From positions 186,001-250,000 of the forward strand of contig NZ_FOAA01000001.1 in assembly GCF_900109495.1 (NCBI RefSeq): DNA of 64,000 bases, read 5' to 3'. The DNA is from Ectothiorhodospira marina. GTDB taxonomy: Bacteria; Pseudomonadota; Gammaproteobacteria; Ectothiorhodospirales; Ectothiorhodospiraceae. The translations under genes were made by a program, and so were the position numbers. A model generated the notes under the pieces. That model was not told the origin of the DNA and did not search any database. It saw nothing but the letters and a program-made list of their open reading frames with translations. Below are positions 17,560 to 26,090 of this stretch, in pieces; the first letter of the stretch is position 1, and every line of letters starts with the position of its first letter.

Positions 17560-18807
17560 TCATTCGCCTTCGGGGCTGACACGGAGCCCGTCCATGGCAT
17601 TGGGCAGGCGGGTGACGATGATCCGATCTCCGCTGGACAGCTCGGGGCTGGTGACCAGCACCTGTTCATCACCCGAGGGGGCGGTCCACTCGCCGAGGCG
17701 TTCCACGCCGATACGGCGCATGCGCCCCTCTTCCAGTCGGTAGATGCGGTCCAGGCCGTACAGGGCTTCGAAAGGCAGTGCGATCACGTCCGTTTGTTTG
17801 GGCAGGGAAACGCGCACGGTCATGAAGCGGCCCAGGGGGATCTCTCTGGCCCGGGAGTCGACCCGGAAGATGCCTTCCACGCCGGCCCCTCCTGTGGGGC
17901 TTTCGCCGGCCAGTCGTGTGAGGGTGAGGGGGACTTCCAGACCATCCACATGTCCGGTGGCCTCTGGTGTGCTCTGCTCATCGAGGGCCGCCCGTACGCG
18001 GGGCATGTAGGTGGCAGGTATGGGGGCGCGCACTTCCAGTGCCTCCAGGTCATACAGGGCGACAAGGGCATCCCCTACGCGCACCCGGTCTCCTGGTGCC
18101 ACCTGCACTTGCGAGATGCGGGCGTCGAAGGGCGCCGTGATGTGGCTGCGCTCCAGATCCAGTTGTGCCTGTTCCAGCAGTGCCTCGGCGCGGTGCACGC
18201 GGGCCTGGATCTGCTCCCGCTGGGTCTCGAAGTCGTCCACGGCCAGTCGGCGGTTGGCCAAGGCCAGGGCCTGTTGCTCCAGGGCCCGCCGGGCATCGTC
18301 CACGGCGGTGGGGGAGCCCACGTTGCGTCGTTCCAGGTTCTGGGCCCGTTCCAGAGCGCGTTGGGCCAGTTGCAGGAGGGTCTGTTCTCGTTCCAGGGCT
18401 TCCTGATCCCGGACATGGCTGCGCTCCTGAGCGCGCAATTGGGCCCGCAGTTCATCCAGATCGGCCTGTCGCTGGTCCACCAGCAGGTCCAGTTCGCGCG
18501 TATCCAGTTCCACCAGGGTATCGCCTGCCTTGACCCGTCGTCCTTCCTCGGCAGGCACCTGATCCACATCGGCTTCCACCGCGGCCCTGAGGCTGGCGGC
18601 CCGGGGGGAGGTGACGTGACCATACAGGGTGAGTTGAGGCGAGAGGGTTTGCAGTTCCACCTGCTGTACGTCTACCCGCCATGACCGCTCGCCCACCTCG
18701 CGAGGCGGCTGTTCCGGGCGGGTGATCATGAGCAGGATGAAGCCCAGGATGCCCAGGGCGATGAGGATCAGGGGCAGGAAGCGGCGAACCGGTCGGGAGA
18801 GATTCAT
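17560..18807 (-). CDS. RND efflux periplasmic adaptor (membrane fusion protein, HlyD/AcrA family)
   Basis: A 415-residue protein with an N-terminal membrane anchor (FLPLILIALGILGFILLMI), then a lipoyl half-motif (ADVDQVPAEEGRRVKAGDTL), a long alpha-hairpin coiled coil of about residues 105-205 rich in Q, E, R and L, and the second lipoyl half (ITAPFDARISQVQVAPGDRVRVG). It has a C-terminal beta-barrel and membrane-proximal domain. It precedes the permease with a four-base gap, so the two form one operon. Confidence 0.94.
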   Translation of the reverse strand: MNLSRPVRRFLPLILIALGILGFILLMITRPEQPPREVGERSWRVDVQQVELQTLSPQLTLYGHVTSPRAASLRAAVEADVDQVPAEEGRRVKAGDTLVELDTRELDLLVDQRQADLDELRAQLRAQERSHVRDQEALEREQTLLQLAQRALERAQNLERRNVGSPTAVDDARRALEQQALALANRRLAVDDFETQREQIQARVHRAEALLEQAQLDLERSHITAPFDARISQVQVAPGDRVRVGDALVALYDLEALEVRAPIPATYMPRVRAALDEQSTPEATGHVDGLEVPLTLTRLAGESPTGGAGVEGIFRVDSRAREIPLGRFMTVRVSLPKQTDVIALPFEALYGLDRIYRLEEGRMRRIGVERLGEWTAPSGDEQVLVTSPELSSGDRIIVTRLPNAMDGLRVSPEGE

Positions 18808-18918
18808 TGGAGGTGCGGAAATCCTTGTTGGCGTGCGACTGGATTCGGCGGGGCCGCGATGGGTTTGGATTCATTCTACTAATGGAGTTGATGACAAGGC
18901 CAAGGAAAAGATCAAAAT

Positions 18919-19707
18919 CTAGCGCCCCAGCGGCAGGAAGACCGGCATGCCGTCCACTTCGCCAGTGGCCAGGGGTTGGCCGTACAACTTTTCCAGCGCC
19001 TTTGGCATCAGCATGTCCCGGGTGGTTCCCCAGCAGGCCTCACCGGTAGGGTACATGAGCAGCAGGTGGTCACAATAGCGGGCGGCCAGGTTCACATCAT
19101 GCATGGTGAGGATGGCCCCACGCCCCTGGGTGATCATCCCGCGGACGATGTCCAGCACTTCCACCTGATGGTGCAGGTCCAGGTGGTTGGTGGGCTCATC
19201 CAGCAGAAACACCTGAGGGTCCTGGGTGAGTGCCGTGGCGATGGCCAGCCGCTGGCGCTCGCCGCCGGAGAGCGTGGCGATGGGGCGTTCTTCCATGCCG
19301 GTGAGGTCTACCCGGGCGAGGGCGTCCTGGGCGGCGGCGTAGTCCTCGGCGGATTCCAGTTCCCAGGCGCGCAAATAAGGGTGTCGGCCGATAAGGGCGG
19401 TCTCCAGCACCGAGGCCGGGAAGCCGTCCTGGCGATCCTGAAAGACCATCCCCAGATGCCGGGCGATCTGGCGCCGAGGCAGTTGATGGATGAACCTTCC
19501 CTTCAGACGCAGGCTCCCGCGCCGCGCCGGGCGCAGTCCGGCCAGGGTATGCAGCAGGGTGCTCTTGCCCACCCCGTTGGGGCCCAGCACACCCCAGCAT
19601 TCGCCGGCGCGCACCCCCAGGTTGAGGGGCGCACCGTCGGCGCGGCCGGGGATGTCCACGACGAGGTCGACCAGTTCCAGTAGGGGGGGGAGGGGCTCCA
19701 TCATCAC
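18919..19707 (-). CDS. btuD: Cobalamin/iron-type ABC importer ATPase (BtuD-like)
   Basis: ATP-binding subunit of an importer for B12 or a related chelate. The 262-residue protein has Walker A LGPNGVGKSTLL, Q-loop FQDRQ, signature LSGGERQRLAIA, Walker B VFLLDEPTNHLDL and a switch histidine in ILTMHDVNLAA. The start (GTG or the following ATG) overlaps the permease stop. Family members also serve ferric siderophores; assignment to B12 rests on the adjacent riboswitch, btuB and cobalamin genes. Confidence 0.92.
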   Translation of the reverse strand: MMMEPLPPLLELVDLVVDIPGRADGAPLNLGVRAGECWGVLGPNGVGKSTLLHTLAGLRPARRGSLRLKGRFIHQLPRRQIARHLGMVFQDRQDGFPASVLETALIGRHPYLRAWELESAEDYAAAQDALARVDLTGMEERPIATLSGGERQRLAIATALTQDPQVFLLDEPTNHLDLHHQVEVLDIVRGMITQGRGAILTMHDVNLAARYCDHLLLMYPTGEACWGTTRDMLMPKALEKLYGQPLATGEVDGMPVFLPLGR

Positions 19708-20672
19708 CTGCTCCTGTGCAACAGATACAGAAACACCGGCACGCCCAGCATCGCCGTGATCACCCCCACCGGCAACTGCTGCGGGGCGATCATGGTGCGT
19801 GCCAGGGTGTCCGCCAGGGTGAGCAGGATGCCCCCCGTCAGGGCCGAGGCCGGCAGGATGATGCGCTGGTCATTGCCCAGCACCAGGCGGAGCATGTGAG
19901 GCACCACCAGGCCCACAAAGCCGATGCTGCCCGCCACCGTCACCGCAGTCGCCGTCACCAGGGCGGCAACAATGTAGATGGTCCACTCCAGTGGCCGCAC
20001 CGCCACCCCCAGGGCCGCCGCCTGCATGGGCCCGCGGGCCAGTACATTGAGACTGCGCCCCAGGGGCATGGCGGCCAGTACCACGATCACCAGCACCGTC
20101 CAGGCGGGCCAGATGCTACGGGCATGGGAGAGATCCCCCATCAACCAGTACAGCATGCCGGGCAGCTCCTCCGTAGGGCTGACCGCCAGCATGAAGCTGA
20201 TGAAGGCGCCCCAGCCGGCGGCCACCACCACGCCGGTGAGCAGCAGGCGTGTGGGTGTCCAGCTGCCGGTGCCATGGGCCAGGCCAAAGACGATCAGGGT
20301 GGAGATCATGGCACCGATAAAGGCCGACCCCGAGACCATCAGCGTACCCAGGCCGGCGAGCATGGCGAGCAGGGCCCCCACCGCCGCCCCGCCTGAGAGA
20401 CCCAGCACATAGGGGTCGGCCAGGGGGTTGCGCAGCAGGACCTGCATCAGGGCTCCGGCCACCGCCAGCAGTCCGCCGGTGGCAAAGGCCGCCAGGGTGC
20501 GCGGCAGGCGCAATTCCAGGATCAGCGTCTGGTGCAGGGGCTCGCCGCCGCCGGTAAGCACCGCCAGGGTCTGGGCGGGGGTGAGCGGCACGCTGCCCAC
20601 CGCCACGGCCATGATCACGGCGACCAGCGAGCCTCCCAGCAGGATGGCCAGGATGAGCGCAAGGCGTGTCAC
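19704..20672 (-). CDS. btuC: Cobalamin/iron-type ABC importer permease (BtuC-like)
   Basis: A 322-residue integral membrane subunit of the FecCD/BtuC family with about ten hydrophobic helices and the family signatures LRLPRTLAAFATGGLLAVAGALMQ, NPLADPYVLGLSGGAAVGA and GFVGLVVPHMLR. The start codon is GTG and overlaps the btuF stop as GTGA, while its own stop overlaps btuD. The three genes are therefore a tightly coupled operon. Confidence 0.95.
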   Translation of the reverse strand: MTRLALILAILLGGSLVAVIMAVAVGSVPLTPAQTLAVLTGGGEPLHQTLILELRLPRTLAAFATGGLLAVAGALMQVLLRNPLADPYVLGLSGGAAVGALLAMLAGLGTLMVSGSAFIGAMISTLIVFGLAHGTGSWTPTRLLLTGVVVAAGWGAFISFMLAVSPTEELPGMLYWLMGDLSHARSIWPAWTVLVIVVLAAMPLGRSLNVLARGPMQAAALGVAVRPLEWTIYIVAALVTATAVTVAGSIGFVGLVVPHMLRLVLGNDQRIILPASALTGGILLTLADTLARTMIAPQQLPVGVITAMLGVPVFLYLLHRSR

Positions 20673-21619
20673 TCATCGCCCTCCGGGCGACGTTCACGGG
20701 CGGTTTCCAGGAAATCACAGATCATTCGGGTACCTTCCAGGATGCGCGGCGTGGGGCGCTGGATCAGGGAGGGGGGGATGAAGAAGAGGTTGTCTCGCTG
20801 CACGGCGGTCATGTCGGACCAGCGACGCCAGTCTTCCACCCATTGTGGGTTGTCCTCGCCCATGCCGCCGCCGATGATGGCCTCGGGGTCGGCGGCCAGG
20901 ATGACCTCGCGATTCAGGCGCGGGACCAGGGTATCCAGATGGCCAAAGATGTTCTCGCCGCCGCAGAGGTGGATGGCTTGTGAGATGAGGTGTTCCTCAT
21001 TGAGGGTCATCAGCGGGCGATCCCACACCTGATAGAAGACGGTGACGGGCGGTTGTTGGCCATAGCGGTCTTCGAGTTCTGCCAGGGTGTGGCGGACCTG
21101 GGTTTCTGCTTCCTCGCCGCCCGTCACGTGACCGCTGAGGCGTCCCAGGCGTGCCAGGCCCGAGGCGAGTTGTTCGAAGGTTTGTGGGTTGCTGAAGTAG
21201 AGGGGGTAGCCCAGGGCTTCCAGGCGTTCCAGTTGCGCCCGCACATTGCCGCTCTCCCAGGCCACCACCAGGTCCGGTTCCAGGGCCAGGATGGATTCCA
21301 GGTCCAGTTGTTTGTAGCTCCCCACCCGGGGGATGTCTTCGGCGGCTTGTGGGTAATCACTGTAGTTCACCGTGCCGACGATCTGATCCCCGGCGCCCAC
21401 GGCAAACAGGTTTTCCGTGATATGCGGGGCCAGGCTGATGATGCGCCTGGCCGGTGCCTCCAGGTGCACCTCCCGGCCTTTGTCATCGGTGACCGTCACG
21501 GGCCCCGCATCAGCGTTTGTGGTTGCTGGAGCGCTTATAAGAAGGGCGCAAATGGCGGCTATCTGTGCCCATTTGCGGGGAAATGGCGGGGTATGGCTTG
21601 TGTGGTGGGGGCGTCTCAT
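20669..21619 (-). CDS. btuF: Periplasmic cobalamin-binding protein (BtuF-like)
   Basis: A helical-backbone periplasmic receptor of about 317 residues. A signal peptide (QIAAICALLISAPAT, cleavage near ATTNA) precedes the mature part with RIISLAPHITENLFAVGAGDQIVGT and SYKQLDLESILALEPDLVVAW, the standard BtuF/FecB pattern. I chose the ATG at 21619 for the signal peptide; ATGs at 21655/21652 are possible. It diverges from the riboswitch-btuB unit, and no riboswitch is visible on its own strand, so regulation of this operon is unexplained. The C-terminus is acidic. Confidence 0.93.
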   Translation of the reverse strand: MRRPHHTSHTPPFPRKWAQIAAICALLISAPATTNADAGPVTVTDDKGREVHLEAPARRIISLAPHITENLFAVGAGDQIVGTVNYSDYPQAAEDIPRVGSYKQLDLESILALEPDLVVAWESGNVRAQLERLEALGYPLYFSNPQTFEQLASGLARLGRLSGHVTGGEEAETQVRHTLAELEDRYGQQPPVTVFYQVWDRPLMTLNEEHLISQAIHLCGGENIFGHLDTLVPRLNREVILAADPEAIIGGGMGEDNPQWVEDWRRWSDMTAVQRDNLFFIPPSLIQRPTPRILEGTRMICDFLETARERRPEGDE

Positions 21620-21730
21620 GGTGTTGGGGTCGGGCGCTTGAAAGGAAGGCATCATAACAGCGATGCGGTTGCTGGCCACCTGCAGGACCCTCCGGACCCA
21701 CCGGTATCCAACCCTGCCAGCGTCCGCTGC

Positions 21731-21760
21731 CTTGTAGGAGCGGCCCTCGGCCGCGAATGG
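21731..21760 (+). repeat. Single REP-like sequence
   Basis: Matches the end module of the 243-bp elements: GTAGGAGCGGCCCTCGGCCG followed by CGAATGG. It lies about 110 bases upstream of btuF. Confidence 0.85.
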
Positions 21761-21779
21761 TCCTGATGCCTCCTGTGTG

Positions 21780-21980
21780 CCTGGGCTTTGTCCCGTGCCC
21801 AAGGGCCTTCCTCCCATGTGCCAGGGCTTTGCAGTATGCCCAGGGTCCGCCTCCGGGGTGCCTGGGCTTTGCAGTATGCCTAGGGTCTGCCTCCAGGGTG
21901 CCTGGGCTTTGCAGTATGCCTAGGGTCTGCCTCCAGGGTGCCTGGGCTTTGCGCCGTGCCCAGGGTCTGCCTCCGGGGTG
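21780..21980. repeat. Five-copy tandem repeat, 40-41 bp unit
   Basis: Units start at 21780, 21821, 21861, 21901 and 21941, each with CCTGGGCTTTGCAGTATGCC then TAGGGTCTGCCTCCAGGGTG or close variants. The third and fourth units are identical; the outer ones are diverged. There are no spacers between units, so this is a simple tandem array and not CRISPR. Confidence 0.95.
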
Positions 21981-21992
21981 CATTTCTTGCGG

Positions 21993-22022
21993 CGGGACGC
22001 CGTGAATACGTCCCTGTAGGCT
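21993..22022 (-). repeat. Relic of the 243-bp element's internal module
   Basis: CGGGACGCCGTGAATACGTC and the following CCTGTAGGCT are the reverse complement of the internal segment of the full elements (13467-13498 and 27147-27178) with only a few changes. The relic sits between REP sequences at 21731 and 22136, suggesting a third element broken up by the 40-bp array. An 11-G run follows at 22104-22114. Confidence 0.8.
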
Positions 22023-22135
22023 TGACCGCCGCATCCATGCGGCGAACACCCGCCTCCAGAAACCCACCCCAGAGGCAGACCGGACGCGTTGGGGCTTGCG
22101 TTCGGGGGGGGGGGCTCCCAGGCTTGAATGGAGCC

Positions 22136-22165
22136 TTGTGGGAGCGGCCCTCGGCCGCGAATAGG
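22136..22165 (+). repeat. Single REP-like sequence
   Basis: GTGGGAGCGGCCCTCGGCCG followed by CGAATAGG, the REP module of the 243-bp elements, in the same orientation as the copy at 21731 and 45 bases before the btuB promoter. Confidence 0.85.
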
Positions 22166-22209
22166 CGCGCCTCAGGAGCATGGATGCCCAGTAACCCCTG
22201 CGGCCCACA

Positions 22210-22239
22210 TTGGAATATCCACAATCGTTTGCGTATGAT
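22210..22239 (+). promoter_or_regulatory. Likely sigma70 promoter for the riboswitch-btuB transcript
   Basis: TTGGAA (22210-22215) and TATGAT (22234-22239) are separated by 18 bases. Predicted initiation at about 22246 falls just before the first conserved riboswitch element at 22251, which supports it. Confidence 0.65.
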
Positions 22240-22250
22240 ACCGCCTCGCT

Positions 22251-22475
22251 TCAGGTGCCAGATGATTGACATCCGTCTGGTGAAACGGGAAGCCGGTACG
22301 TCTGCCAGATTCAGCAGACCAGTCCGGCGCTGCCCCCGCAACGGTAGGCGAGACGAGGGTTTCTGCACGTCACCGCAGGAGCCCAGGCAAGGCGGTAAGC
22401 CACTGCGCGCAAGCGTGGGAAGGTGCCTTGACCCGGTCAGATCATGACCCGTCCGCAAGCCCGGAGACCGGCCTG
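22251..22475 (+). ncRNA. Cobalamin riboswitch upstream of btuB
   Basis: Shows the conserved elements of the adenosylcobalamin riboswitch in order: AGGTGCC at 22253, GGTGAAACGGGAAGCCGGT at about 22279-22297, CCGGCGCTGCCCCCGCAACGG at about 22324-22343, GCCACTG at about 22399, GGGAAGGTGCC near 22418, and the B12 box AAGCCCGGAGACCGGCCTG at 22457-22475. It lies about 180 bases before the btuB start on the same strand and should lower btuB expression when cobalamin is plentiful. Whether control is by termination or by masking the ribosome binding site cannot be told by eye. Confidence 0.95.
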
Positions 22476-22652
22476 ATGCGTTCACGCGGCATTGCGGAGG
22501 GCTTTGCGCGGCTCGTCTTTTCGGGTCTCATTCCGGCGGATCTCGCCTTGCGGTGCTCCACGCACCCACGGGCCTGATCGATCCGCTGCTCTCCTCGTGC
22601 CGCATCCTGGCCCAACCACAGGTGCGCGGGCGGCGCACCGGAGAGCACCTAC

Positions 22653-24473
22653 ATGCAAACCCGATCCTTCCTGCCGGCAGCCGTTCTGCTGGCCATCCCC
22701 ACCCTCGTCAGCGCCCAGGAACAGTTGGCCCAACTGGACCCCATCCTGGTCACCCCCACCCGCACAGCCCAGACCACCGACCAGACCCTGGCCTCCGTCA
22801 CCGTGATCGACCGCGAGGAGATCGAGCGGCTGCAGCCGAAGGAGTTTGTGGATTTGTTGAGGGGGCGGGCGGGTATTGGTGTGAGTCAGAACGGCCCTTT
22901 CGGCAAAGCCACCAGTCTTTTCATGCGGGGGACCAACTCGGATCACACCTTGTTGCTGGTTGATGGGGTGCGGATGGGGTCGGCCACCACCGGTGGTGCA
23001 TCCTGGCAGTTCTTGCCACCTTCGGAGATCGAGCGCATCGAGATTGTACGTGGGCCAAGGACCAGTCTTTATGGCTCGGACGCCATTGGGGGGGTAATCC
23101 AGGTGTTCACCAAGAAAGGGGATGGGCCAGCGCGAATCCGGGCGCATATCGGAGCAGGGTCGTTTAATACTTGGGAAATGGGCGCTGGTGTGTCTGGGTC
23201 GAAGGAGAGTACCCGGTACAACTTCTCCGCTAGCCATTCTTCGACTGATGGAATAAACGTCCAGGACGGCGTAGGCGACGATGATCGGGATGGTTACGAC
23301 AATACGTCCGTTACCGCTCGCTTGTCACACGACATAACTGATGTGACAGAGTTGTTTGCTACGATATTCCATTCTGAAGGTGAAACGGAATTTGATGCTA
23401 ACGAGAAAGATTGGTACAAGTTTGAACATAGCGCTGCTCAGTTAGGACTTCGTGGTCAAGTGAATGACGCGTGGTTTAGTTCCTTAAGTCTTTCCCATAG
23501 TCGCGATGAATTAAATCGATTTGGTGGCCTCTCCTCGAAGTTCAATACTGCTAGGAATCTTATATCATTACAGAATGATTTTTTTGTTGGCCAGAACAAT
23601 CTATTGACCTTAGGGGCGGATTACCTCGATGAGCGTGTCACAGTCTCTGAGGATTTCTCCCGAACCAGTCGCGATAATGTGGGGTTGTTCGGTCAGTGGC
23701 AAACCGATGTTGGGCAGTACGACATCGCACTTAGCTTACGCCATGACGATAACGAGGCATTCGGGACTGAAACGACGGGACAGGTGGCTTTGGGAGTTCA
23801 ACTTGCCGACGATTGGCGTGGACGTGCCAGTGTTGGTACCGCTTTCAATGCGCCAACATTTAATGAACTCTACTATCCCGGCTACGGGAATCAGGACGTG
23901 AAGCCTGAGCGTTCTGAGACCTTCGAGGCAGGTGTTCGGTATTCGTCAGGCAACTATTATGGGGATGCGGCGCTCTTCCAGACGAATATTGAAGATCTCA
24001 TTCCTGTGTTTCCTGTTGAAAATATTGACAACGCGAGAATCCGCGGTGTCGAGCTGGAAGCTGGCCTTGAAGTGAATTATTGGTCGTTCCGTGCCACATT
24101 AACTCACCTTGACCATGAAGATCTCGATACAGGAAAAGAACTGGAACGTCGTCCAGAGAATACTGGGCGTCTGGATTTAGATAGATATTGGAATAGGTTT
24201 TCTGTGGGGGCAACGATAACAGCGGAAGGTCACAGGTTCAATGATAAGGCTAACGAGGATCGTCTTGGCGGCTTTGCGCTAGTTGATCTTCGGGCATCCT
24301 ATAAGATTTCCACCGAGTGGACTTTGAGTGCGAAGCTGGACAATGCTCTTGATAAGGATTATGTGACCACGCGAAGTCGTGTCTATGACTTCGCTCAAGG
24401 TTCTTCCTACTACGTCGACTACAATCAACCCGGCCGTGCCTTCTTCGTCACGTTAAACTACCAGCAACAGTGA
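22653..24473 (+). CDS. btuB: TonB-dependent vitamin B12 receptor (BtuB-like)
   Basis: Outer-membrane receptor of 606 residues for TonB-driven uptake of B12 or a related corrinoid. A signal peptide (cleaved near LVSA, residue 21) is followed by the TonB box DPILVTP, the plug with DLLRGRAGIGVSQNG and VDGVRM, the plug end IEIVRGPRTSLYGSDAIGGVI, and a 22-strand-type barrel. GGAGAG precedes the ATG. Two odd points: the C-terminus ends YQQQ rather than in an aromatic residue, and base composition falls sharply within the gene. The block at 22741-22800 has 42 of 60 G+C, while 23341-23400 has 23 of 60, so the barrel region may have been acquired by recombination. Confidence 0.94.
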   Translation: MQTRSFLPAAVLLAIPTLVSAQEQLAQLDPILVTPTRTAQTTDQTLASVTVIDREEIERLQPKEFVDLLRGRAGIGVSQNGPFGKATSLFMRGTNSDHTLLLVDGVRMGSATTGGASWQFLPPSEIERIEIVRGPRTSLYGSDAIGGVIQVFTKKGDGPARIRAHIGAGSFNTWEMGAGVSGSKESTRYNFSASHSSTDGINVQDGVGDDDRDGYDNTSVTARLSHDITDVTELFATIFHSEGETEFDANEKDWYKFEHSAAQLGLRGQVNDAWFSSLSLSHSRDELNRFGGLSSKFNTARNLISLQNDFFVGQNNLLTLGADYLDERVTVSEDFSRTSRDNVGLFGQWQTDVGQYDIALSLRHDDNEAFGTETTGQVALGVQLADDWRGRASVGTAFNAPTFNELYYPGYGNQDVKPERSETFEAGVRYSSGNYYGDAALFQTNIEDLIPVFPVENIDNARIRGVELEAGLEVNYWSFRATLTHLDHEDLDTGKELERRPENTGRLDLDRYWNRFSVGATITAEGHRFNDKANEDRLGGFALVDLRASYKISTEWTLSAKLDNALDKDYVTTRSRVYDFAQGSSYYVDYNQPGRAFFVTLNYQQQ

Positions 24474-24483
24474 CCTCCGCCGC

Positions 24484-24602
24484 CCCTCATCCCCGGCCCT
24501 TCTCCCCCGAGGGGAGAAGGGAGCTGATAGGCTTTCTTCTCCTAGGGAAGCTACGCGTTCTTAGCCCCTCTCCCGCCTGCGGGAGAGGGGTTGGGGTGAG
24601 GG
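24484..24602. repeat. Palindromic repeat pair between btuB and cbiA
   Basis: CTTCTCCCCCGAGGGGAGAAG near 24499-24519 and CCCCTCTCCCGCCTGCGGGAGAGGGG near 24566-24591, with the usual CCTCATCCCC and TTGGGGTGAGGG flanks. No gene is present in the interval. Confidence 0.88.
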
Positions 24603-24629
24603 CGACGATGTGAATCTGCGAGGCCGACC

Positions 24630-25919
24630 ATGACCACCCACCACTGCCCAGCCCTGCTCATCACCGCACCGGCGTCCGGCCAGGGCAAGACCACCGTGAC
24701 GGCGGCGCTGGCCCGCTATCATCGCAACCAGGGCCGGCGGGTGCGGGTGTTCAAGGCGGGGCCGGATTTCCTCGACCCCATGATCCACCAGCAGGCCAGT
24801 GGCCACCCGGTGCACACCCTGGACATGTGGATGACCGGTGAGGAAGACGCCCGGCAACGCCTGTATGAAGCGGCGGGCGAGTCGGATCTGATCCTGGTGG
24901 AAGGCGTGATGGGTCTGTTCGACGGGCGACCCTCCAGCGCCGACATCGCTGCCCGGTTCGGCATCCCGGTGATGCCGGCCATCAACGGCGCCGCCATGGC
25001 CCAGACCTTCGGTGCCCTGGCCCATGGTCTGTCCACCTTTCGCTCCGACGTGCCCTTTGCCGGTGTGCTGGCCAATCGCGTCAGTGGAGAGCGACATTAC
25101 GGCATGCTCATGGAATGCCTGCCCGAACACCTCACCGCCTTTGGTTATCTGCCCAAGTCCGCCGACGCCGCGTTGCCCAGTCGGCATCTGGGCCTGGTGC
25201 AGGCCGAGGAGATCGCGGATCTCGATGCGCGGCTGGAGGCCGCTGCGGCGCAGCTGGTTTGGAAGCCGGAGGGGCTGCCGCCGCCGGTGGCCTTTGAGCC
25301 GGGTCATGCCGAGCCGCCGCCGCGATCCCTGGAGGGTCGGCGCATTGCCATCGCCCGGGATCAGGCCTTTGCCTTCATCTATCCCGCCAATCTGGAGTTG
25401 TTGGAGCGGATGGGGGCCAATCTGCGGTTCTTCTCTCCGGTGGCCGGGGAGGGGTTGCCCGAGGCGGATGCGGTGTATCTGCCCGGGGGGTATCCGGAGC
25501 TGCACATGCAGGCCCTGGCGGCCAATGTGGGATTGAAGCGGGACCTGGCCGACCACGTACAGGCCGGGCGGCCGCTGCTGGCGGAATGTGGTGGCATGCT
25601 CTATTTGCTGGACCGGCTGGAGGACAAGGAGGGGCAAGGCGCTGAAATGGCTGGCCTGCTGACCGGGTCGGCGCGGATGCAGGGGAGGCTGGCGTCGCTG
25701 GGGCCTCAGGAGGTGACCTTGCCCGAGGGTGTCCTGCGCGGGCACACCTTCCATCACTCGGCCATGGAGTCACCGCTGACCCCGTTGACGCGGTCGAGGT
25801 GCCCTAATGGGCGTGCGACGTCGGAGCCGGTGTATCGGGTGGGGGGGCTGACGGCGACGTATGTGCATCTTTATTTTCCTTCCAATCCTGAGGCAGTGGG
25901 GAGATTGTTTGGTGGGTGA
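24630..25919 (+). CDS. cbiA: Cobyrinic acid a,c-diamide synthase
   Basis: ATP- and glutamine-dependent amidase for the a and c side chains of cob(y)rinic acid. In 429 residues it has an N-terminal P-loop domain (APASGQGKTTVTAALARY), the DLILVEGVMGLFDG motif, and a C-terminal class-I glutamine amidotransferase-like domain with the cysteine in RPLLAECGGMLYLLD and the histidine segment GHTFHHS. GAGG precedes the ATG. Presence of both cbiA and cobQ shows that corrin amidation is done by this organism. Corrin-ring genes are not in this window. Confidence 0.96.
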   Translation: MTTHHCPALLITAPASGQGKTTVTAALARYHRNQGRRVRVFKAGPDFLDPMIHQQASGHPVHTLDMWMTGEEDARQRLYEAAGESDLILVEGVMGLFDGRPSSADIAARFGIPVMPAINGAAMAQTFGALAHGLSTFRSDVPFAGVLANRVSGERHYGMLMECLPEHLTAFGYLPKSADAALPSRHLGLVQAEEIADLDARLEAAAAQLVWKPEGLPPPVAFEPGHAEPPPRSLEGRRIAIARDQAFAFIYPANLELLERMGANLRFFSPVAGEGLPEADAVYLPGGYPELHMQALAANVGLKRDLADHVQAGRPLLAECGGMLYLLDRLEDKEGQGAEMAGLLTGSARMQGRLASLGPQEVTLPEGVLRGHTFHHSAMESPLTPLTRSRCPNGRATSEPVYRVGGLTATYVHLYFPSNPEAVGRLFGG

Positions 25920-25949
25920 GGGAGCCTTGGGGCAGTGTGCTCGCCGCGG

Positions 25950-26036
25950 CCCTCACCCCAACCCCTCTCCCGCCAGCGGGAGAGGGGCTCAAACTCCCTT
26001 CTCCCCTGGGGGGAGAAGGGTCGGGGATGAGGGGGG
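25950..26036. repeat. Palindromic repeat pair between cbiA and cbiB
   Basis: CCTCACCCCAACCCCTCTCC with CCGCCAGCGGGAGAGGGG at about 25952-25987, then CCCTTCTCCCCTGGGGGGAGAAGGG at about 25996-26020, repeating the arrangement seen elsewhere in the window. Confidence 0.88.
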
Positions 26037-26090
26037 AACAGAGGGCCCCATGCCCAAGATGGCCGTTGGAAGTGCTGAGATGACACCCGC

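Noticed and set aside
21780-21980. Possible CRISPR array (40-bp units)
   Set aside because: Units are directly adjacent without spacers; it is a plain tandem repeat.
22261-22652. Short plus-strand frames in and after the riboswitch
   Set aside because: They lie in conserved RNA structure or the btuB leader and show no protein similarity.
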